A stretch of DNA of 33,336 bases from JBOGDS01 sp050743075 (GCA_050743075.1 JBOGDS010000038.1:1-33336); one strand, 5' to 3'; positions 8,715-16,650 are shown, numbered from the stretch's first letter. Notes: generated by a model from the letters alone, not told the origin. A program made the numbers and translations.

Positions 8715-9910
8715 CGATCCCGCCGATCACCCGAGAACCGGGCGACGCGCCGGCCACGTTCGCGGGCCGGCTGCGCGCGGCAACCCGCCCGACCGATCGT
8801 GACGCCTTGCTGATCTGGGTGGCGAGCCGCGCGTCCGTCTGGGTGATTGCCGCCGCCGTCGGCTGGCTGTTCACGTCGAACGGCGTCGTCCCCCTGCTGG
8901 ACCGCTGGCGGCAGTGGGACTTCCACCACTTCGAGGGCATCGCGGTCCACGGATACGACGGCGATCCCACCGGGGTGCCCAACGAGGCGTTCTTCCCGGG
9001 CCTGCCGCGCCTGCTGCGGCTCGGGGACGCTCTCGGGTTCTCGCCGGTGGCGGCCGGGCTGGTGGTGTCGCTGGTCGCCGGCGCCGTGGCCGCGGTCGCA
9101 CTGGCGCGACTCGGCGACCTGGAAGGCGGCCCGGGAACCGGGCGGCTCGCGGTCATGGCCTGGGCCTTCGCGCCGCCGGCGATCTTCCTCGCCGCGCCGT
9201 ACACCGAGTCGCTGTTCCTCGGTCTGGCCGTCCCGGCCTGGCTGTGCGCGCGCCGCGGCCGCTGGGCGTACGCCGGCCTGCTGGCCGCCGCGGCCTGCAC
9301 CGTGCGGGTGAGCGGCATGTTCCTGGCGGTTGCGCTCGGCGTGGAATGGCTGACGTCGCGGCAGGGCCGGCATTGGACCGATCTGCCGTGGCTACTCACG
9401 CCGATCGTGCCGATGGCCGCCTGGACGATCTTCCTGCGGGTGACGACCGGCGACTGGCTCGCCTGGCTGCACGCTCAGGCGGAGGAGTGGAACCGCGAGT
9501 TCACCTGGCCGTGGACAGCCCTGGCCCACACCTGGAACGCCGGCTTCTGTCGTGACAGCAGCTCGTTGTGCCTCGGCGACGGCCTCGGCGGCCCCCAGTC
9601 TCCGGGGTTCGCCTGGATGTTCCGCGCCGAGATCGTCGCCATGGTGATCGGCATCGCGTTGACGGCCGCCCTGCTGGTCTGGCGGCGCTGGGGCGACGCG
9701 ACCTGGGTCGGTCTTCAGGTGATCGCGTTCGGGACGTCGTTCTGGTACTTCTCCGTGCCGCGGGCGACCCTGCTGTGGTGGCCGCTGTGGATCGCCCTCG
9801 CGGCGCTCGCCGTGCGCCGTCGCTGGGTGCTGTGGGCCTACCTGAGCCTGAGTGTCCCGCTGATGGCGCTGTGGTCGGCCGCCTACCTGACCGGCCGCTG
9901 GGCCGGCTGA
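8711..9910 (+). CDS. PIG-V-like (GT76) mannosyltransferase, integral membrane
   Basis: This 399-residue polytopic protein has an N-terminal signature WDFHHFEGIAVHGY followed by EAFFPGLPRLLRL, the pattern of PIG-V/GPI mannosyltransferase II relatives. These transfer mannose from a polyprenyl donor on the outer face. About nine hydrophobic segments are visible, with AAPYTESLFLGLAVPAWLCARR and VRVSGMFLAVALGVEWL in the middle. The ATG at 8711 is preferred over an upstream in-frame start at 8669 because it forms an ATGA overlap with the GT87 stop and removes an unconserved extension. A two-cysteine loop (CRDSSSLC) lies near residue 280. Together with GT87 it probably makes or extends a lipoglycan or cell-wall glycan; the product is not determined. 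Confidence 0.82.
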   Translation: MTIPPITREPGDAPATFAGRLRAATRPTDRDALLIWVASRASVWVIAAAVGWLFTSNGVVPLLDRWRQWDFHHFEGIAVHGYDGDPTGVPNEAFFPGLPRLLRLGDALGFSPVAAGLVVSLVAGAVAAVALARLGDLEGGPGTGRLAVMAWAFAPPAIFLAAPYTESLFLGLAVPAWLCARRGRWAYAGLLAAAACTVRVSGMFLAVALGVEWLTSRQGRHWTDLPWLLTPIVPMAAWTIFLRVTTGDWLAWLHAQAEEWNREFTWPWTALAHTWNAGFCRDSSSLCLGDGLGGPQSPGFAWMFRAEIVAMVIGIALTAALLVWRRWGDATWVGLQVIAFGTSFWYFSVPRATLLWWPLWIALAALAVRRRWVLWAYLSLSVPLMALWSAAYLTGRWAG

Positions 9911-9927
9911 CTCAGCAGCCGCTCTGT

Positions 9928-9941
9928 CCGTTGATCAACGG
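9928..9941. terminator. Palindrome between convergent genes
   Basis: CCGTTGATCAACGG is a perfect 14-bp palindrome in the 40-bp gap between the convergent PIG-V-like and alanine-racemase-like genes. It may serve as a bidirectional terminator, but it lacks a proper loop and T tract. Confidence 0.35.
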
Positions 9942-9950
9942 GGAATCAGG

Positions 9951-10988
9951 TCAGGTCCACATGATCCGGTCGAAGCGGGTCGTCGTGTACCGGACGTCGA
10001 CGTCGATCTCGTCGCCGATGGCCGGGGGGTCGGTGCTGGCCGGCAGCCAGATCAGCGAGCACTGCATGTGCGGCGGCTCGGCGAACCAACGCTTCTTGCC
10101 CGCGACGTGAAACGGGGACAGCGCCTGCCCGACCGCCTCGAGCGAGCCCCTCACGACCGAGACGGCACGCTGGCGCATCGTCGTCGCGGATGCCGGCGCT
10201 TCGAGGGCGACGCCGTGAGCGGTCCCGCCCGCCACCACGAGGATCAAGCCGTCGCGTGCCGCTCGGTGTTGCCGGTAGCCGAACCGCTGGCCGCGCCGGA
10301 CCGCATGCACGTCGAGCACACTGGCGCGTGCCTTCAGCGCCACCCGGTCATCGCCGAGCCACAACGCGGTCCCGACCCGCAGCCGGACCTCGGTCGACGT
10401 CTCTGCCGCGAGCTGGTCCGCCTCGCCTCCGGTCAGGTGACTCAACCACAGCCGGTCACCGTCGGACCCCGAGGTGGCGACGAACAGCCTGGACAGGTCG
10501 CGGGCCTGCGCCATCCGGTCCCCGTCGAGCGGCAGGTGCAGCGCCCAGCCCTCGAACCGCACCTGATCCAGGAGTGACACCGCTCTACCTATCTCGGTCG
10601 CCGCGATGCCGTGCCGCCGCATGCTCGTCACGACCTCGACGACAACCCGGGGGCGCCGGTTGCTCTCGGCCAGGTCACGCAGGTCGGTCAGCCGGGAAAC
10701 GGTGTGGATGACCCGGTTGTCGTCGGTCAGGCCGAGGTCGTCACCCTGGCGCCACGGCGAGAGCACCAGGATGTCGCCGGGAAACTGGGGTGTGACCGAG
10801 GCGATCTCGTCGTACGTCCCGACGGCGAGGGTCGACACGCCGAGGGCGACGGCCTCGACGGCCAGTACGGGTGTGCCGAAGCCGTACCCGTTCCCCTTGG
10901 CGACAGGGACGACGCCGGCATGGGCGGCGACGTAGGAACGGAGGTGGGTGCGCCAGCGGTCGGCGTCGACATGCAGCGTCAGGGGCAC
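9951..10988 (-). CDS. Alanine-racemase-like PLP protein paired with femX
   Basis: This 345-residue protein has an alanine racemase N-terminal barrel. The PLP lysine is K31 in VAKGNGYGFG, and the C-terminal beta domain is RGQRFGYRQH through MQCSLIWLP. Canonical Alr supplies D-alanine for peptidoglycan. Here the usual catalytic tyrosine context of the C-terminal domain (GYGDGY-like) is not seen, so racemase activity is uncertain. The GTG at 10988 follows the femX stop by 4 nt, with GGAG about 8 nt upstream, so it is cotranscribed with and probably coupled to femX. That pairing suggests a role in the stem peptide or bridge rather than general D-Ala supply; this is inference. It could also be a PLP-binding regulatory or amino-acid-handling protein. 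Confidence 0.8.
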   Translation of the reverse strand: MPLTLHVDADRWRTHLRSYVAAHAGVVPVAKGNGYGFGTPVLAVEAVALGVSTLAVGTYDEIASVTPQFPGDILVLSPWRQGDDLGLTDDNRVIHTVSRLTDLRDLAESNRRPRVVVEVVTSMRRHGIAATEIGRAVSLLDQVRFEGWALHLPLDGDRMAQARDLSRLFVATSGSDGDRLWLSHLTGGEADQLAAETSTEVRLRVGTALWLGDDRVALKARASVLDVHAVRRGQRFGYRQHRAARDGLILVVAGGTAHGVALEAPASATTMRQRAVSVVRGSLEAVGQALSPFHVAGKKRWFAEPPHMQCSLIWLPASTDPPAIGDEIDVDVRYTTTRFDRIMWT

Positions 10989-10992
10989 CTGG

Positions 10993-12108
10993 TCAGCTCC
11001 GCCGCTTCATGTACAGGTCGAAGGCCGCGTAGAGGACCTTCGAGATCGGCATGTCCCACTCGCCCGCATACTCCACGGCCTCCCCGCCGGTGCCGATCTT
11101 GAAACGGATCAGGCCGACCTGCGGGTCGGCCTCGTCGAGGGTGTCGGTGATGCCGCGCAGGTCGAAGACCTCGCAGCCGTCGGCCAGCGCGTCGCGGATC
11201 ATCCGCCACTGGACCGCATTCGAGCCGCGCACGTCGCGCTTGGTGGTCGACGACGCGCCGTAGGAGTACCACGCGTGCATTCCTACCCGGACCATCGTCG
11301 TCGCCGCGACGAGCTCGCCCTCGTGGCGGGCGAGGTAGAGCCGCAACCGCTGTGGGTCCTCGCCGGTCATGGCCCGCCACATGCCTTGGAAGTACAAGAG
11401 GGGACGCGGCGTGAACCCGTCCCGGCGGGCGGTCTCGACGTACAGGTCGTGGAAGGCCGGCAGGTCGGCTTCGGTCCCGAGGTCGACGACGACGCCGGCC
11501 TTGTCCGCCTTCCTGATGTTGCGCCGCCACAGCTGGTTGAAGCCCTTGAACAGGTCGTCCTCGTCCCGTCCGACCAGCGGTAGCTGGAGGACGTGGCGGG
11601 GCTGGCCCGAGGTGAACCCGCCGGCGTCCGCTGGAGGCCGCCAGCCGAGCGCGGCCAGCTGATCCACGACGGCCAGCCCCGACGGTGAGACCTGGTCGGG
11701 CTCGAGGTCGTCGAGCCTCGCGGTGCCGCCGTCGGCGAGGGCGGCCTTGAGGGTTGCCGCACTCCAGCGGCGCATGACGACGGGCGGACCCATCCGCAGC
11801 CCGAACGCGCCGTTGCGTTTGACGTTCGCGACGAGCGGTTCCAGCCACCTGCCGAGGTCCTCTGCCGCCCAGTCGATGGCCGGCCCATCAGGGAGATACG
11901 CCAGGTAGCGGTGGATCCGCGGAGCCTGCCGGTAGAGCACGAGCCCCGATCCGACGAGATCGTCGGCGTCGAACCAGCCCACCGACTCGGCGCGCCACTC
12001 GCGCTTCACGTCGCCCCACGCGGGGGTCTGCAGGAAGCTCACCGACGACCTCGCCGCGATCGCGGCGAGATGCTGGTCGCGAGAGATCTCCCGCACCTCA
12101 AGAGTCAC
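10993..12108 (-). CDS. femX: FemX-type peptidoglycan bridge aminoacyltransferase (FemABX family)
   Basis: It transfers an amino acid, usually glycine in LL-DAP actinomycetes, from aminoacyl-tRNA to the stem-peptide side chain of lipid-linked precursors in the cytosol. The 371-residue length fits FemX proteins that lack the FemA coiled-coil arm. Two GNAT-like halves are visible. The first begins SVSFLQTPAWGDVKREW. The second has FNQLWRRNIRKADKAGV, then YLARHEGELVAATTMVRVG, WYSYGASS and the late motif GLIRFKIGTGGEAVEYAGEWD. The start is GTG at 12108, with TACTCT 8 nt before it and no ribosome site. It is the first gene of a pair with the alanine-racemase-like gene (4-nt gap). The glycine specificity is inferred from family knowledge. 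Confidence 0.9.
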   Translation of the reverse strand: MTLEVREISRDQHLAAIAARSSVSFLQTPAWGDVKREWRAESVGWFDADDLVGSGLVLYRQAPRIHRYLAYLPDGPAIDWAAEDLGRWLEPLVANVKRNGAFGLRMGPPVVMRRWSAATLKAALADGGTARLDDLEPDQVSPSGLAVVDQLAALGWRPPADAGGFTSGQPRHVLQLPLVGRDEDDLFKGFNQLWRRNIRKADKAGVVVDLGTEADLPAFHDLYVETARRDGFTPRPLLYFQGMWRAMTGEDPQRLRLYLARHEGELVAATTMVRVGMHAWYSYGASSTTKRDVRGSNAVQWRMIRDALADGCEVFDLRGITDTLDEADPQVGLIRFKIGTGGEAVEYAGEWDMPISKVLYAAFDLYMKRRS

Positions 12109-12122
12109 GGTGGACGAGAGTA
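12109..12122 (-). promoter_or_regulatory. -10 element of a leaderless promoter (femX)
   Basis: On the minus strand TACTCT (12122-12117) is separated by 8 nt from the GTG at 12108. Confidence 0.55.
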
Positions 12123-12207
12123 CCCGGGGGGTCTGGTCGTTCTGGTCACCGGAACGTGGCGATGATGCGACGAGGCCGATGAGCGGGCCGCATGACGAAG
12201 CGGCGCC

Positions 12208-12782
12208 TCAGGCGCGGATCGCCTCGGCCTCGATCTCGAGGACGACCTTGCGCCCGACGAGCACTCCACCGGTCTCGAGCGCGGCGTTCCAGGTCAGCCC
12301 CCACTGCTCGCGGTCGACCTCGGTGCGGGCCGTGACGCCGGCCACGAACTTGCCGTACGGGTTGACGCCCGCTCCGGTGAACTCGACGGCAAGCTCGACC
12401 GACGTGGCGATGCCGCGGATGGTCAGGTCGCCGGTGACGGCGAACTCGTTGCCCTCCACGTGACGGATCTCGGTGGACCGGAAGGTGATCTCCGGGTGGT
12501 TCCCGACGTCGAAGAAGTCGGCGGAGCGCAGGTGCTGGTCCCGGTCGGGCGAGCCGGTGTTGACCGTCGCGGTCTTGATCGTCACCTCGACCGTGGACTC
12601 GGTCGGGTCCTCGGCGAACGAGTGCCCTCGACCTCCGGAAAGTTGCCGCGGACCTTGGAGAACATCATGTGCTTGGCGACGAAACCGACGACCGTGTGTG
12701 CCGTGTCGAGGGTGAAGGTGCCGGGGGCCGGGATGGTGATGCCTTGCCACTCGCGGGCGGGAGCGATGATGTTCTCGGTCAT
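12208..12782 (-). pseudogene. yceI: YceI-family lipocalin-like protein, frameshifted
   Basis: YceI proteins are small beta-barrel polyisoprenoid-binding proteins. The first part reads from an ATG at 12782 (site GAGAGGA upstream): MTENIIAPAREWQG, then DTAHTVVGFVAKHMMFSKVRGNFPEVEG. The remainder continues in another frame from about 12618: FAEDPTESTVEVTIKTATVNTG, LRSADFFDVGNHPEI, and ends KVVLEIEAEAIRA. Joining the frames gives a full-length domain of about 190 residues. The break lies at 12618-12626, where 5 nt separate EVEG from FAED. Relatives have about three residues there, so a 4-nt or 1-nt deletion would explain it. The rest looks undamaged, so this is either a recent mutation or a sequence error. 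It is divergent from marR with an operator between, which suggests MarR control. Confidence 0.85.
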
Positions 12783-12806
12783 GGGCGTCCTCTCGTCGAA
12801 ACTAGC

Positions 12807-12816
12807 TGCTTAAGCA
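12807..12816. promoter_or_regulatory. Palindrome in the yceI/marR divergent promoter, probable MarR operator
   Basis: TGCTTAAGCA is a perfect 10-bp palindrome within GCTGCTTAAGCAAC. It is placed between a -10-like TAGTTT and an upstream TTGGAT for yceI, and 51 bp before the marR start. Confidence 0.6.
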
Positions 12817-12854
12817 ACAGTCTATCCAACGATATTCCACTCAACAACATTTGC

Positions 12855-12867
12855 TAGGATCAGGGAC
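12855..12867 (+). promoter_or_regulatory. -10 element of a probable leaderless promoter (marR)
   Basis: TAGGAT at 12855-12860 stands 7 nt before the ATG. A weak AGGA within the same bases leaves ordinary initiation possible. Confidence 0.5.
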
Positions 12868-13359
12868 ATGCGCTCCTCGGTATTGGACGACCCACGGCTC
12901 ACCGCCGTCGGCCTGTTCATGGAGGCGCACCAGGGGGTGACCGCCAAGCTCTCGCCGCGGTTCTCCGAGCACGGCCTGTCCGAGACCGAGTTCGAGGTTC
13001 TGCTCCGGCTGGCCCGGACGCCCGGGCAACGGCTGCGGATGAGTGACCTGTCGGCCCAGACCAGCCTGTCGACCAGCGGCATCACCCGCGTGGTCGACCG
13101 GCTGGAGCGCGACGGTCTGGTCGTCCGGGAGAGCTGCGACACCGACCGGCGGGGGACCTGGGCTCGGATCACGGAGGCTGGCGCCGACCGCATCGCAGAG
13201 GCGCTCACCGGGCACCTCGATGATGTCGAGCGCTGGTTCACCGGCCTGCTCGAACCGGTGCAGCTCGAGGCTCTCACCGACGCGTTGCGCGTCGTGCGCG
13301 ACGCGGTGCACCCAGACGCCCTCGCGGGCTCCCGCCTGGCCGAGGACCCGAGCGTCTAG
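12868..13359 (+). CDS. MarR-family transcriptional regulator
   Basis: This is a 163-residue winged-helix dimeric regulator. Residues about 35-110 contain LSETEFEVLLRLARTPGQRLRMSDL, then the recognition helix TSLSTSGITRVVDRLERDGLV and the wing CDTDRRGTWARITEAG. Terminal helices at both ends would dimerise. It is transcribed away from yceI, with a palindrome in the 85-bp gap. Local repression of yceI and of itself is therefore likely, released by a small ligand as is usual for the family. Its stop overlaps the stop of the convergent endonuclease IV gene by 3 nt. The ligand is unknown. Confidence 0.92.
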   Translation: MRSSVLDDPRLTAVGLFMEAHQGVTAKLSPRFSEHGLSETEFEVLLRLARTPGQRLRMSDLSAQTSLSTSGITRVVDRLERDGLVVRESCDTDRRGTWARITEAGADRIAEALTGHLDDVERWFTGLLEPVQLEALTDALRVVRDAVHPDALAGSRLAEDPSV

Positions 13360-14144
13360 GACAGGTGCTTGCGCAGTAATGCGATGTCGGCCCCCTGGCC
13401 GTCGGCACCCCCAGGGGTCTCGACGACGACCGGGGCACCGGCCGCGCGAGCCACGGCGGCGATGACGTCCCCGCCGATGGCGCCGGCATCGAGGTTGGCA
13501 TGCCGGTCGGCTCCGGAGTCGAACTCGTCGCGGCTGTCGTTGGCGTGGACCAGGTCGATCCGACCGGTGACGGCGAGCACCCGCTCCACCAGGTCGGTGA
13601 GCTCCATCCCGCCGGCGTGTGCGTGGCAGGTGTCGAGGCAGAATCCCAGGCCGTAGTCGCCGACGGCGTCCCAGAGCCGGGCGATCCGGTCGAGCCGGCG
13701 GGCCATCGCGTTGTCGCCACCCGCGGTGTTCTCGATCAGAACTGGGAGCTTCAGGTCGAGCCGCTCGGCGCACTTGCGCCAGTTGTCGAACCCGACCTCG
13801 GGGTCGTCGACCTGCAGGAGGTGGCCGCCGTGGACGATCAGCGCCTTGGCACCGATCTCGGCCGCGCCGTCGACGTGCTGCTGGAGCAGCTTGCGGCTCG
13901 GGATGCGGATCCGGTTGTTGGTGGTCGCGACGTTGAGACGGTACGGAGCATGGACGTAGAGGTCGATGCCGCCGGTCTCGGCAGCGGATCGCAGGGCGGC
14001 GGCACCGCCGGCACATGCGACGACCGGCTCCTTCCACCCCTGAGGATCGCCGAGGAAGAACTGCACGAGGTCGGCCTGCCGGGCCGCGGCCTCCGCCAGC
14101 GGATCCGACTGCTCGACGTGAGCGCCGATCTTCGGTGCTGCCAT
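13356..14144 (-). CDS. nfo: Endonuclease IV-type AP endonuclease
   Basis: It cleaves DNA 5' to abasic sites in base excision repair. The 262-residue TIM barrel carries the trinuclear zinc ligand motifs in order: GAHV (H9), YVHAPY, LIVHGGH, VLIENTAGG (Glu), FCLDTCHAHAGG (Asp, His), LVHANDSRDEFDSGADRHANLDAG (Asp, His) and VVETPGG (Glu). The ATG at 14144 is preferred over the upstream in-frame start at 14174 because MAAPKIGAH is the family N-terminus and a -10 hexamer lies 7 nt before it. It is divergent from the SEC-C gene (75-bp gap) and convergent with marR (overlapping stops). All zinc ligands appear present, so it should be active. Confidence 0.94.
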   Translation of the reverse strand: MAAPKIGAHVEQSDPLAEAAARQADLVQFFLGDPQGWKEPVVACAGGAAALRSAAETGGIDLYVHAPYRLNVATTNNRIRIPSRKLLQQHVDGAAEIGAKALIVHGGHLLQVDDPEVGFDNWRKCAERLDLKLPVLIENTAGGDNAMARRLDRIARLWDAVGDYGLGFCLDTCHAHAGGMELTDLVERVLAVTGRIDLVHANDSRDEFDSGADRHANLDAGAIGGDVIAAVARAAGAPVVVETPGGADGQGADIALLRKHLS

Positions 14145-14157
14145 GCGTCCGACACTA
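14145..14157 (-). promoter_or_regulatory. -10 element of a leaderless promoter (nfo)
   Basis: On the minus strand TAGTGT (14157-14152) precedes the ATG at 14144 by 7 nt; there is no ribosome site. Confidence 0.55.
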
Positions 14158-14205
14158 CCCATGCGCGCCGACAACCCGTCCGCTGGCGAACATGCCGTGC
14201 TGATC

Positions 14206-14219
14206 TAGGCTCGGGTTCC
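14206..14219 (+). promoter_or_regulatory. -10 element of a leaderless promoter (SEC-C gene)
   Basis: TAGGCT at 14206-14211 lies 8 nt before the GTG at 14220. It sits back to back with the nfo promoter about 50 bp away. Confidence 0.55.
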
Positions 14220-15143
14220 GTGGCTACCGCCAAGTACCCCGAAGTGCCCGTGGTCGGGCCCCGGGAGCCGTGCCCGTGCGGGTCGGGCAAGCGGTACAAG
14301 GTCTGTCACGGCAAGCGGGCCCGGGCCGGCGACCGCTACGCCGCCCGTCCGTTCGAGGGCATGACCGGCGAGGGCGACTGGATCGCGTTGCGGGAGATCG
14401 TCTCGGCCGCGACGGCGCCGATCCGGCTGGGTGCCCCGCACGCCGACCGCGACGTGCTGGTCGCCACTCTCCTGCCGATGGCGCTGCCGGCGCTGGTGCG
14501 CACCGACGGCCGGATCCTGCTCGCGCTGCAGACGTCGAGCTCGACGGGTGACCCCAGTGCCGACCTGGGCCAGGCGCTCGCAGCGGCCCTCGAGGCAGAG
14601 CCCGGATCCACCATCTCGGCCGGTCTGCCTGGGCCCGAGGCCCCCCGCATGCAAGAGCTGGTCGACCCGTCGGCGCCGTTCGAGGTGACGGTTCACGACG
14701 GCCTCGACTTCTGGCTCGACGCCGACAGTGACGCTGACACCGACGCCCGGGCATCGCTGGAGCAGGCGAATGCTGCGGTGCTGCCCGCGCGGCGGCTGAC
14801 CGGCGTCGAGGCGGCCTACTGGTGCCAGCTCGGCGATCGCGACCAGCTCCGCTGGGTGCTGCCGTACGACGAGGAACCGCTGCTCGACGGGCTGGCCCGG
14901 CTCCACGCCCGGGAGCAGGACGGGCTGGGCGACGGCACCCGGCTGCTCGGCACCTTCCGTGCCCTCGGCCGGCTCGTTCCGGTGTGGGACCTGGTCTCCG
15001 GCACGACCGCGCCCGAGGTCGAAGGGCCGGCCGCCGCCCTCGCCGACCGGGTAGAGGCCGCCATCGCGGAGACCTCGCCGCTGACCGCCGACGAGCGGCG
15101 CGCCCGGGCCGGGCTGGCCAACCGCCAGGTGACCATCAGGTGA
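14220..15143 (+). CDS. DUF5926-like protein with N-terminal SEC-C zinc motif
   Basis: This 307-residue protein of unknown function is widespread in actinomycetes. Near the N-terminus REPCPCGSGKRYKVCHG is a SEC-C motif (C18, C20, C29, H30), the zinc-binding element best known from the SecA C-terminus, where it contacts SecB or ribosomes. The remainder is soluble, mixed alpha/beta and acidic, with segments such as VATLLPMALPALVRTDGRILLALQ and TGVEAAYWCQLGDRDQLRWVLPYDEE. An Ala/Glu-rich C-terminus ends RAGLANRQVTIR. The GTG at 14220 is chosen because it places the SEC-C motif near the N-terminus and has a -10 hexamer 8 nt upstream; the frame is open far upstream but is antisense to nfo there. 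A strong hairpin follows. The function is not known. Confidence 0.85.
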   Translation: MATAKYPEVPVVGPREPCPCGSGKRYKVCHGKRARAGDRYAARPFEGMTGEGDWIALREIVSAATAPIRLGAPHADRDVLVATLLPMALPALVRTDGRILLALQTSSSTGDPSADLGQALAAALEAEPGSTISAGLPGPEAPRMQELVDPSAPFEVTVHDGLDFWLDADSDADTDARASLEQANAAVLPARRLTGVEAAYWCQLGDRDQLRWVLPYDEEPLLDGLARLHAREQDGLGDGTRLLGTFRALGRLVPVWDLVSGTTAPEVEGPAAALADRVEAAIAETSPLTADERRARAGLANRQVTIR

Positions 15144-15177
15144 CGCTTGCCGGACATACCGCTGTCGAATGAGTGAA

Positions 15178-15215
15178 CCCGGTCGCTCTTGACGGGGGAA
15201 ACAAGAGCGACCGGG
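15178..15215. terminator. Strong 14-bp hairpin between convergent genes
   Basis: CCCGGTCGCTCTTG pairs perfectly with CAAGAGCGACCGGG across a 10-nt loop (15192-15201). It follows the SEC-C gene and faces the end of the arginine deiminase gene, so it could stop transcription from both sides. The rest of the 15144-15299 gap shows no gene. Confidence 0.75.
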
Positions 15216-15299
15216 GTCTGACGGAGACTACCTGGAACCGGCGTCCGAACGGAAGTTGTCGCAGGAACATCTTCTGTGCGGATCGTCACATCTCGGATA

Positions 15300-16505
15300 T
15301 CAACCTCGAAGCGCGTCGCGCCGGACCGGACAGGACATGCACCGCGGACCGCCACGGCCGGACCCCAGCTCGCTGCCCGAGATCCGCAGCACCTCGATGC
15401 CGGCCCTCTCCAGCCGGGCGTTGGTCTCGATGTTGCGTTCGTAGGCGACGGCCAGCCGGGGGGCTATCGTCAGGGTGTTGTTGCCGTCGTCCCACTGCTC
15501 GCGCTCGGCCGTCACCGGGTCGAGGCCGGTGTCGATGATGCGCAGCGTGTCGATGCCCATGGCCTTGGCGGCGGCGACCAGGAAGGGTGCGGGCGGTGCG
15601 ACCTCGATCTCGCCGTCGGCCCCGGGTGTCAGGCCGATGGCGCTCAGCTCGTCGGCCACGTTCGGGTACATCAGGACGGTGTCGACGTCGACCATCGTGC
15701 ACACGGTGTCGAGGTGCATCGTCGCCCGCTCCTGCGCGATCGGAACCGCGAGAACGGTGTGCGCCAGCCCTGCGGCGAACGCATTGCGGGCCAGCCGCTC
15801 GACACCTGCCGGCGTGGTCCGCTCCCCGGTACCGACTGCGAGGACGCCGGGCGCCATGAGCAGGACGTCGCCGCCCTCCAACGACTCCAGGCCCGGCTCG
15901 TACACCCGCGGCGTGTGCGCGAACCGTGGGTGACGGGTGTAGATGGCGTGGGTCAGCGTCGTCTCCCGGCGGCGGGCGGGCATGGCGAGACTGGTGACGG
16001 CGACGTGGTCTCCCACCCACGCGCTCGAGTCGCGGGTGAACAGCAGGTTGGGCAGCGGGTCGACGACGAAGTCGTGCCGGTCCATCAGGGTGAACCGAAG
16101 CCCCTTGCCGGCGCGAAGCTCCTCGTGCGCCAGCCCGGCGATGAGCACCGAGGCGAGGTCCTGGGGGTGCTGCCCGTCGAGGTACGCGCGCAGCACGTGT
16201 CGCAGCGTGTCCCCGTGCCGAGGATCGCCGAGTACCGACTCGATGCACGCGGTCCGGGCCGCGTCGTATTCGAGTGTCTCCGCGAGCAGGTCGGCGAGGT
16301 AGAGCACCTCGACACCGTGGTCGCGCAGGGTCTGGGCGAACGCGTCGTGCTCGTCCTGGGCGCGACCGACCCACGGGATGGCGTCGAAGAGCAGCTCGTC
16401 GTTGTTGCGTGGGGTGAGTCGTTGCAGCTCCGGCCCGGGTCGATGCAGCAGCACCGTGCGGAGCCGGCCCACCTCCGAGTCGGCTCCCAGCGCTGCGTCG
16501 CTCAC
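15300..16505 (-). CDS. arcA: Arginine deiminase
   Basis: It hydrolyses arginine to citrulline and ammonia in the cytosol. The 401-residue protein matches the family length and carries EVGRLRTVLLHRPG at the N-terminus, PNLLFTRDSSAW (substrate-binding Asp), LEGGDVLL, MHLDTVCTMVD (catalytic His and Asp), and the nucleophile C389 in GGPRCMSCP. The GTG at 16505 is preferred to the longer in-frame start at 16574 because the conserved region begins there and TACGCT lies 7 nt before it. No ornithine carbamoyltransferase, carbamate kinase or arginine/ornithine antiporter gene is present, so this is an isolated ADI. It may serve pH or nitrogen balance, or work with arc genes elsewhere; this is inference. 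Confidence 0.95.
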   Translation of the reverse strand: MSDAALGADSEVGRLRTVLLHRPGPELQRLTPRNNDELLFDAIPWVGRAQDEHDAFAQTLRDHGVEVLYLADLLAETLEYDAARTACIESVLGDPRHGDTLRHVLRAYLDGQHPQDLASVLIAGLAHEELRAGKGLRFTLMDRHDFVVDPLPNLLFTRDSSAWVGDHVAVTSLAMPARRRETTLTHAIYTRHPRFAHTPRVYEPGLESLEGGDVLLMAPGVLAVGTGERTTPAGVERLARNAFAAGLAHTVLAVPIAQERATMHLDTVCTMVDVDTVLMYPNVADELSAIGLTPGADGEIEVAPPAPFLVAAAKAMGIDTLRIIDTGLDPVTAEREQWDDGNNTLTIAPRLAVAYERNIETNARLERAGIEVLRISGSELGSGRGGPRCMSCPVRRDALRG

Positions 16506-16518
16506 GCGGCCGAGCGTA
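16506..16518 (-). promoter_or_regulatory. -10 element of a leaderless promoter (arcA)
   Basis: On the minus strand TACGCT (16518-16513) is followed by 7 nt and the GTG at 16505. Confidence 0.55.
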
Positions 16519-16569
16519 GCCCGAGGTCCCCGTAGCACGGGTGTCGCTGTCGAGGGAGGTACCGAGGCC

Positions 16570-16582
16570 GGCATCTGATGCC
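16570..16582. promoter_or_regulatory. Palindrome in the arcA/GT2 divergent region
   Basis: GGCATC-T-GATGCC has 6-bp perfect arms, nested in GAGGC...GCCTC, in the 145-bp gap between arcA and the GT2 gene. It is a possible operator; no cognate regulator is nearby. Confidence 0.3.
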
Positions 16583-16637
16583 TCGTCCGTACCCCTTCGG
16601 GCTGTCAGGTGGCGCACGCGCGGCAGCGGTAGGTCAG

Positions 16638-16650
16638 TAGGGTCGCTGCC
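16638..16650 (+). promoter_or_regulatory. -10 element of a leaderless promoter (GT2 gene)
   Basis: TAGGGT at 16638-16643 is followed by 7 nt and the GTG at 16651. Confidence 0.55.

Noticed and set aside
12841..14037. 398-residue minus-strand open frame through marR and nfo
   Set aside because: It is antisense to marR and out of frame with nfo; both of those have clear family motifs.
13500..14219. N-terminal extension of the SEC-C protein
   Set aside because: The frame is open but antisense to endonuclease IV; the GTG at 14220 has a promoter directly before it and the SEC-C motif follows at once.
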